Positions 58,534 to 64,000 of a stretch of DNA of 64,000 nt are shown piece by piece; the stretch's first letter is position 1; each line of letters begins with the position of its first letter. A program made the position numbers and the translations under genes. The notes beneath the pieces were generated by a model. The model had not been told where the DNA came from and made no database searches. It worked only from the letters and a program-made list of their open reading frames with translations. Origin of the DNA: Sphingobium sp. (GTDB taxonomy: Bacteria; Pseudomonadota; Alphaproteobacteria; Sphingomonadales; Sphingomonadaceae); the NCBI GenBank assembly GCA_022652485.1, contig JALCRK010000001.1, forward strand, positions 62,001 through 126,000, in the 5' to 3' direction.

Positions 58534-58988
58534 TCTGGCAAAATTCCTGTTTGACGCATCGCTTCATGCAGCGCGATGCCCGCTGCGACGGCAATATTCA
58601 AGGAGCGAAATCCCTCCCGCATGGGAATACGGAGGCGCAGGTCGGCGCGCTCGTGTACTTCGTCTGGTACTCCGGCGCTTTCACTGCCGAGCAAGATGGT
58701 GTCTTCTGCGGTGAAGGATGCTGTGTGAAGCACTGTGTCCGCTTTGGATGTCAGCAGGACGATACGCGAACCTTCACCCTGCCTGTCGTTGAAAAAGGCT
58801 TCCGCATTAGGGTGGCGAACGATTTCCGCGCTTTCGCCATAATCCATCGCGGCGCGCCGCAGCTGTTTATCGGAAGAGGGAAAGCCGCACGGCATCACGA
58901 TATCCAGAGGGACGGAAAAGCAGGCGGCAAGCCGAATGATCGTGCCCACGTTTCCGGCGATATCGGGCTGGTAAAGAGCGATCCTCAT
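58530..58988 (-). CDS. trmL: tRNA (cytidine(34)-2'-O)-methyltransferase TrmL
   Basis: A 152-residue SPOUT-class methyltransferase. It starts MRIALYQPDIAGNVGTIIRLAACF and has the C-terminal knot ADLRLRIPMREGFRSLNIAVAAGIALHE. It methylates the wobble base of tRNA-Leu isoacceptors. It is divergent from petA with 231 bp between them. Confidence 0.9.
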   Translation of the reverse strand: MRIALYQPDIAGNVGTIIRLAACFSVPLDIVMPCGFPSSDKQLRRAAMDYGESAEIVRHPNAEAFFNDRQGEGSRIVLLTSKADTVLHTASFTAEDTILLGSESAGVPDEVHERADLRLRIPMREGFRSLNIAVAAGIALHEAMRQTGILPE

Positions 58989-59219
58989 CCCGACTGATTA
59001 GTCGTGCCCCAAGGGTTTGTCACGGATGCGTCAAAATGCTGTTGGCAAAAACATCATTAGGGCGCTATCAGGCCCGCGGATGCGTCAAGGGGGCGGGGCG
59101 ACAAACCGTTGGGGGCTTGCGCCAAACCACTTGAAAAAGCTCGGGCAACCGGGCAATGCAGCGCGAATTGCAGCCTCGCTGCGATCGTGAATCGGGTTTG
59201 AATGACAAGGGTTGAGTGC

Positions 59220-59789
59220 ATGGCGACGCTAGAGAATACCGCAGACCAAGCGATTTCAGCAGATGGCGGCGGCGTCCGTCGGCGCGATTTTATCAATATT
59301 GCCGCTGTCAGCTTTGCTGGCGTGGGTGGCGTGGTTGCGGTGCTGCCGCTGGTCAACCAGATGAACCCCAGCGCGGATGTGCTCGCGATGGCGTCGACTG
59401 AAGTCGACCTTTCCGGGATCAAGCCGGGTCAGGCGATCAAGACGACTTATCGCAGTCAGCCACTGTTTGTACGCCATCTCACTCCTGAAGAGATCGCCAA
59501 GGCCGATGCTGCTGATGTCGCCAGTCTGCGTGATCCGCAGACTCTCGATCAGCGTACCATTGCAGGCAAAAAGGAATGGCTCGTCACGATGGGCGTCTGC
59601 ACCCATCTGGGCTGTGTGCCGCTTGGCGCGGGAGAAGGTGAAAACAAGGGCGAGTTCGGCGGATATTTCTGCCCCTGTCATGGCTCGCACTACGACACCG
59701 CGGGCCGCATTCGCAAGGGGCCAGCTCCCAAGAATTTGGAAGTGCCTCCTGTAACTTTCACTTCTGATACTGCCATTCTCGTAGGCTGA
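59220..59789 (+). CDS. petA: Ubiquinol-cytochrome c reductase, Rieske iron-sulfur subunit
   Basis: A 189-residue Rieske protein of the cytochrome bc1 complex. A twin-arginine-like [12 protein letters not shown] precedes one membrane anchor (residues about 25-45). The cluster ligands are C127-T-H129 (CTHLGC) and C151-P-C153-H154 (CPCHGSHYD). The ATG at 59220 has AAGGG upstream. It leads petABC. Confidence 0.96.
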   Translation: MATLENTADQAISADGGGVRRRDFINIAAVSFAGVGGVVAVLPLVNQMNPSADVLAMASTEVDLSGIKPGQAIKTTYRSQPLFVRHLTPEEIAKADAADVASLRDPQTLDQRTIAGKKEWLVTMGVCTHLGCVPLGAGEGENKGEFGGYFCPCHGSHYDTAGRIRKGPAPKNLEVPPVTFTSDTAILVG

Positions 59790-59800
59790 GGAACAGATCC

Positions 59801-61069
59801 ATGAGTTTTCCCTGGGCAAATCATTACACCCCCAAGGCTCCACTGATGCAGTGGATCGACGAGCGTCTGCCTCTGCCGCGCTTGGTTTATAATGCGGTGG
59901 GCGCGGGTTATCCGGTGCCGCGCAATCTTAATTATTTCTGGAACTTCGGTGTGCTTTCGGGCCTGGCGCTGATGATCCAGATTGTCACCGGCATCGTAAT
60001 GGCGATGCATTATGGCGCCAATGAGCTGGTCGCCTTTGGTACCGTCGAGCATGTGATGCGCGACGTCAACGGGGGCTGGCTGATGCGTTATGCTCATGCC
60101 AATGGCGCGAGCTTCTTCTTTATCGTCGTCTATCTTCACATTTTCCGCGGCCTTTACTACAGCTCTTACAAGGCGCCGCGTGAGATGGTATGGCTGCTAG
60201 GCCTCATTATTTTCCTTCTCATGATGGCGACCGCGTTCATGGGCTATGTGCTTCCCTGGGGCCAGATGTCCTACTGGGGCGCGAAGGTGATCACCGGCCT
60301 GTTCGGCGCAATTCCAGTCGTGGGCGAGCCGATCCAGACCTGGCTGCTGGGTGGCTTCGCGCCCGGCAACGCCGCGCTCAACCGCTTCTTCTCGCTGCAC
60401 TATCTGCTGCCGTTCGTGATTGCGGGTGTTATCATCCTGCATATCTGGGCGCTGCACATTCCGGGTTCCAGCAATCCGACCGGTGTCGAAGTGAAGGGGC
60501 CGCAAGATACGGTGCCGTTCCATCCCTATTACACCGCGAAGGACGGGTTCGGCGCGGGCATCTTCTTTATCCTGTTCGCAATCGCGGTCTATTTTGGCCC
60601 GAATTTCCTTGGCCACCCAGATAACTACATCGAGGCCAATCCGCTTTCGACCCCGGCACACATCGTGCCTGAATGGTATTTCTGGCCATTCTATGCGATC
60701 CTGCGGGCCTTCACCTTCGACTTCTTTTTCATTCCGGCGAAGTTGCTGGGGGTGCTGGCGATGTTCGCATCGATCCTGCTGCTGTTCTTCCTACCTTGGC
60801 TAGATACCTCGCCAGTGCGTTCGGGCAACTATCGCCCGCTGTTCAGGAAGTTCTTCTGGATCCTAGTTCTCGACGTTCTGGTGCTCGGCTATTGCGGCGG
60901 CGCGCCGGCGGAGGAGCCGTTTGTCATGATCTCGCAGGTTGCAGCGGCCTATTATTTCGCTCACTTCCTGATCATCCTGCCGCTAATTGCGGCGTTCGAG
61001 AAGCCGTTGCCGTTGCCCGGTTCTATTACTGAGGCAGTCTTGGCGAAGCACGGCGAAGCAGCCGAATAA
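59801..61069 (+). CDS. petB: Cytochrome b of the bc1 complex
   Basis: A 422-residue membrane protein with about eight helices. It has the haem-ligand histidines ([47 protein letters not shown]) and the [15 protein letters not shown] quinol site segment. It is 11 bp after petA. Confidence 0.97.
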   Translation: MSFPWANHYTPKAPLMQWIDERLPLPRLVYNAVGAGYPVPRNLNYFWNFGVLSGLALMIQIVTGIVMAMHYGANELVAFGTVEHVMRDVNGGWLMRYAHANGASFFFIVVYLHIFRGLYYSSYKAPREMVWLLGLIIFLLMMATAFMGYVLPWGQMSYWGAKVITGLFGAIPVVGEPIQTWLLGGFAPGNAALNRFFSLHYLLPFVIAGVIILHIWALHIPGSSNPTGVEVKGPQDTVPFHPYYTAKDGFGAGIFFILFAIAVYFGPNFLGHPDNYIEANPLSTPAHIVPEWYFWPFYAILRAFTFDFFFIPAKLLGVLAMFASILLLFFLPWLDTSPVRSGNYRPLFRKFFWILVLDVLVLGYCGGAPAEEPFVMISQVAAAYYFAHFLIILPLIAAFEKPLPLPGSITEAVLAKHGEAAE

Positions 61070-61083
61070 GGGGGCGATAGAAA

Positions 61084-61929
61084 ATGGTTCGCATAGGTGC
61101 ATTTCTCATCGGCCTGTTCTTTTCCGGCTGGCTGCTCGTATCTTTCCTGATGGGTGCGGTCGCTTATGTAAGCGAGCCGCCCGTGCCCACCGCTGAGAAG
61201 GAGTTTCATCTCCATCCCAAGCATGTCAGCTACAGTTTCGATGGTCCGCTCGGCCATTATGACAAGGCGCAGCTGCAGCGCGGCTTTCAGGTGTTCAGTG
61301 AGGTCTGCTCGGCCTGCCACAGCCTGAAGTTCGTTTCGTTCCGCGATCTTGCCGACCTTGGCTACAATGAGGCCGAGATCAAGGCGATTGCGAAGAACTG
61401 GAAGATCAAGACGCCTGATATTGACCCCAAGACGGGCGAGATGGCGACGCGTGAGCCTGTGCCGTCAGACAAGTTTCCCAAGCCCTTTGCCAACAATGTT
61501 GCGGCGGCTGCGGCGAACAATAATGCCATTCCGCCCGACCTCTCGCTGATGACCAAGGCACGCCACAGCGGTACGGCCTATGTCTATTCGCTGTTGACCG
61601 GGTATCAGCAACAACCGGCGGAACTGCTCCAGAAGTTCCCCGATGTGAAAACTCCGGCTGGCCTTCACTACAACCCTTATTTCGCGAACCTCAACCTCGC
61701 GATGGCGCCGCCGCTGACTGCCGAGGGGCAGGTGACCTATGGCGAGGGGCAGCCCAAGCCGACCGTCGATCAGATGGCCAAGGACGTTGCGGCGTTCCTG
61801 ACCTGGACGGCCGAACCGAAGATGGAGAGCCGCAAGAGCGCGGGCCTCGCGGTGCTGCTGTTCCTCCTCGTCGCGACGACGCTGGCTTACATGTCTTACC
61901 GGAACATCTGGGCCGAAACCAAGCACTGA
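61084..61929 (+). CDS. petC: Cytochrome c1 of the bc1 complex
   Basis: A 281-residue protein with an N-terminal signal or anchor helix. The haem c motif is CSACH (VCSACHSLKF). The C-terminal anchor is LAVLLFLLVATTLAYMSYRNIWAE. The segment NLAMAPPLTAEGQVTYGEGQ contains the methionine ligand region. It ends the petABC operon; a terminator follows. Confidence 0.96.
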   Translation: MVRIGAFLIGLFFSGWLLVSFLMGAVAYVSEPPVPTAEKEFHLHPKHVSYSFDGPLGHYDKAQLQRGFQVFSEVCSACHSLKFVSFRDLADLGYNEAEIKAIAKNWKIKTPDIDPKTGEMATREPVPSDKFPKPFANNVAAAAANNNAIPPDLSLMTKARHSGTAYVYSLLTGYQQQPAELLQKFPDVKTPAGLHYNPYFANLNLAMAPPLTAEGQVTYGEGQPKPTVDQMAKDVAAFLTWTAEPKMESRKSAGLAVLLFLLVATTLAYMSYRNIWAETKH

Positions 61930-61957
61930 GCCTGGGGCCGGACAGGCTGAAACAAAG

Positions 61958-61986
61958 GGGCGGTTCCGCAAGGAGCCGCCCTTTTT
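61958..61986 (+). terminator. Rho-independent terminator of petABC
   Basis: GGGCGGTTCC and GGAGCCGCCC (one G-T pair) enclose GCAA and are followed by a five-T run. Confidence 0.9.
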
Positions 61987-62086
61987 CGTGTCGTTGGTTG
62001 GGAATGCCGTTGATACCAACGAAGGTTTTCGGCGGGGCGCTATACGCCTGCCGTTTCCTTCTAAGCTGTTGATTTAGAGGGGGAAA

Positions 62087-62161
62087 TGGTGGGCGTGGCA
62101 AGGATTGAACTTGCGACCCCTGCGATGTCAACACAGTGCTCTACCACTGAGCTACACGCCC
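62087..62161 (-). tRNA. tRNA-Val (anticodon GAC)
   Basis: On the minus strand the acceptor GGGCGTG pairs with CACGCCC, and CCA is encoded. The D arm has GTAGCTCAGTGGTAGAGC, the anticodon loop is TTGACAT (GAC), and the T arm has AGTTCAATCCTT. All arms fold. Confidence 0.95.
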
Positions 62162-62895
62162 ACTCACTTTCATCACTGTGCGGCGGCGGAAACCGCTCCG
62201 CATCAGGAGAGGCGCTGTTAGCCGCGTTGCGGGCGGAGTGCAAGAGGGAGATTGTCGAAAATGCGGGCCCCGGCGCAAAGGGCGCGGCCCGGGCAGCGGC
62301 GGTCGTGGTGGAGCGGGTTCGGTTGCATCAGCGCAGGTGGGAGTTTGCGCAAAATTGGGACATCCGCCGGGTGCAATTTAGCGCCGTGAGGAGAGGCGTT
62401 GCGGATTTGCGTTGGGTATGGCGCGCCGGGCCGCGCCGGGCCGCGATCCGCGCGCCGGGAGAACCGGAGCAGGAGCCGCGAGCCGGAGCGGGTGCCCGAT
62501 GTGGCGGCGGCTGATGGGGAGTGAGTGCCAGATGTCACGACCATGAATTGCAGGCAGGATTGGCGGCGGCGACTGGCAAAGGCAGGTGGTAGGATTTGGC
62601 GGCCTATTGTGACACACCTCGCCCTGGATCCCGGATAGCGCGCTTTCCTGGCCAAATCCTGCCGGATTTGGAGGAAATCGGCTTCCGGGATGACGGATGG
62701 GAGGTAGGCTCGTCGAACCGGCTTCCTGGAGGACGGGTAGGGGGACGGGTTCCCCGAGCGCATTCCGGGAAGACGGGTAAGCGAGGGGCTTGGCGAACCG
62801 CGTTCCGGGAGGCGGAGTAGCGTGGTGGCCACCGCACCTCATCCGGGATGACGTGCGCTACGTGGTGCGGGCTAGGCCTGTTGCCGGGATGACGA
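62162..62895. other. Non-coding interval with repeats between tRNA-Val and purN
   Basis: About 730 bp with no credible gene. The open frames here are low-complexity Arg/Gly/Ala products. The region includes a GC-rich run (62415-62500), the 66-bp repeat at 62628-62694, and several degenerate copies of its TTCCGGGA-GACGG end between 62700 and 62895. Confidence 0.65.
62628..62694. repeat. 66-bp dispersed repeat (copy 2)
   Basis: Begins GATCCCGGATAGCGCGC, holds the hairpin CCAAATCCTGCCGGATTTGG and ends TTCCGGGATGAC. Bases 46887-46952 read in reverse are clearly the same element with scattered differences. Confidence 0.7.
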
Positions 62896-63558
62896 TTACT
62901 GGAAGTGCAGCTCGTGCCTGTCGATGCTCACCCCCCGCCGCACATAGTCCGCGAGCGTCCGCGCGTAGAGCTGGTGTTCGGCGATCAGCACGCGGGCGGC
63001 CAGCGTGTCCGCCGTGTCGCCCGGCAGGATCGCCACCCGCGTCTGGCCCAGCACCGGGCCGTCGTCCAGCTCCGCCGTCACGACATGCACCGAGCAGCCG
63101 CCGTGGGTGTCGCCAGCCTCCAGCGCGCGCTCGTGGGTGTGCAGACCCTTGTATTTGGGCAGCAGCGAGGGGTGGATATTGAGCATCCGCCCGGCCCACC
63201 CGGAAACGAATTCCGGCGAGAGCAGGCGCATATAGCCCGCGAGCGCGACATATTCGGCGCCTGCCTTGCGGATCTCGGCATCGAGGATGGCGTCGAACTC
63301 GACGCGCATCATCCCCTTGTGGCTGTGCCCGAAGGTGGCGATGCCCTCGGCGCGGGCAAATTCCAGCCCCTGTGCTTCCGGGTCGTTGGAGGCGACGAGC
63401 ACGATCTCGAACGGGCAGTCTGGCGCCCGAGAGGCATAGACCAACGCCGCCATGTTGGAACCGCGCCCGGAAATCAGAACCGCGACGCGCGCCTTTTCAG
63501 CCCGAGCCTTTCCGACCTGCGCCCTATCAGGCCCGGATTCAGGCCCAGATTCAGGCAT
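62896..63558 (-). CDS. purN: Phosphoribosylglycinamide formyltransferase PurN
   Basis: A 220-residue folate-dependent transformylase of purine synthesis. It has the family opening [15 protein letters not shown], the catalytic segment [23 protein letters not shown] with its Asn and His, and [15 protein letters not shown]. The first 22 residues are an extra tail with a short repeat (PESGPESG). It overlaps purM by eight bases. Confidence 0.95.
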   Translation of the reverse strand: MPESGPESGPDRAQVGKARAEKARVAVLISGRGSNMAALVYASRAPDCPFEIVLVASNDPEAQGLEFARAEGIATFGHSHKGMMRVEFDAILDAEIRKAGAEYVALAGYMRLLSPEFVSGWAGRMLNIHPSLLPKYKGLHTHERALEAGDTHGGCSVHVVTAELDDGPVLGQTRVAILPGDTADTLAARVLIAEHQLYARTLADYVRRGVSIDRHELHFQ

Positions 63559-64000
63559 CGTGATGCGCTTCCCACGGTTCACGCGCCGACCACGCCCCGC
63601 GCGATCCGGCAACGGTGCAGCCCCTCGGCCCCCGCTCGATGCAACCGATGCGCTCGACCCGCTCGCCCGAGCTTTCCAGCACGCGGGTGACGACGGTGAC
63701 ATGCTCCTCGGGCACCACCAGTACCATGCCGACGCCGCAATTGAAGGTGCGCGCCATTTCCGCCGGCTCGATATTGCCCTGCGCCTGCAGGAACGCCATC
63801 AGGCGGGGCTGCTCCCACGCATTGGCATCGACGAATGCGCGGCAGTGCTCCGGCAGCACGCGCGGGATATTTTCGAGCAGGCCGCCGCCGGTGATATGGG
63901 CGAGCGCGTGAATGCGCCCGGCACGGATCTGCGGCAGCAGCGCCTTCACATAGATGCGGGTCGGCGCCATCAGCGCGTCGATGAGGAGCGTATCCTGATC
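63551..64000 (-). CDS. purM: Phosphoribosylformylglycinamidine cyclo-ligase PurM (3' part)
   Basis: The C-terminal 149 residues of AIR synthetase; the gene runs off the right edge of the window. Visible are [39 protein letters not shown] and [17 protein letters not shown], typical PurM. It precedes and overlaps purN, the usual purMN order. Confidence 0.93.
   Translation of the reverse strand, partial: DQDTLLIDALMAPTRIYVKALLPQIRAGRIHALAHITGGGLLENIPRVLPEHCRAFVDANAWEQPRLMAFLQAQGNIEPAEMARTFNCGVGMVLVVPEEHVTVVTRVLESSGERVERIGCIERGPRGCTVAGSRGAWSAREPWEAHHDA

Noticed and set aside
62218-62842. Overlapping minus-strand ORFs between tRNA-Val and purN
   Set aside because: Products are Arg/Pro-rich, run through the repeats, and have no ribosome-binding site or recognisable domain.
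1-64000. CRISPR arrays, rRNA genes, complete insertion sequences and secondary-metabolite clusters
   Set aside because: No regularly spaced direct repeats, no rRNA segments, no transposase genes and no such biosynthetic genes were seen in the window.

Overview
The window is a gene-dense, high-GC stretch of an alphaproteobacterial chromosome, most likely a member of the Sphingomonadaceae. The grounds are the polar-flagellum gene order, a petABC bc1 operon, argD-argF-hslO, REP-like intergenic repeats and the general gene content; no 16S gene is present to confirm this.

Bases 1-3.9 kb hold housekeeping genes: MutT, a methyltransferase, ComF, glutaredoxin 3, a nitrilase-family amidase and a DUF1178 protein. 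A tRNA-Arg(CCU) follows, with a small apparent integrative-element remnant abutting it (tyrosine recombinase plus winged-helix protein, about 4.06-5.7 kb). Then come an arylsulfotransferase-like protein, a ZnuD-like TonB-dependent receptor behind a Zur-like palindrome, a LysR-type regulator with an unusually long acidic linker, and a small RTX Ca2+-binding protein.

From 11.7 to 48.9 kb lies one nearly complete flagellar locus. On the minus strand are motAB and flgBCDEFGHIJKL. On the plus strand are a second, short MotA/MotB-like pair, flgA, flgM, a FlgN-like gene, a lytic transglycosylase, flhA, fliA and an L,D-transpeptidase. Two near-identical flagellins are on the minus strand. A FlbD-like sigma-54 activator is followed by fliEFGHIJKLMNOPQR-flhB, one unknown gene, and fliDS. 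No chemotaxis gene is visible, and FliM starts after the point where the CheY-binding motif normally lies.

The regulatory layout can be read from the DNA. A perfect sigma-54 promoter lies in front of flgB and a good one in front of the transglycosylase-flhA group. Sigma-28 sites of the form TAAA-N15-GCCGTT lie in front of motA, flagellin 1 and fliD, with weaker forms at flgM and flagellin 2. A 16-bp palindrome, CGGCA-N6-TGCCG, occurs as 21-bp-phased pairs upstream of flgB and upstream of the activator gene, which suggests the operator of the FlbD-like protein. This fits a class II (sigma-54/FlbD) to class III (FliA/FlgM) cascade encoded within the locus.

From 49 to 64 kb are argD-argF-hslO, two small exported proteins of unknown role, queC and queE, a small lipoprotein, lipB, a membrane protein, a GNAT acetyltransferase, hemF, trmL, petABC, tRNA-Val(GAC), purN and the 3' part of purM. 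The intergenic spaces carry several families of inverted repeats.
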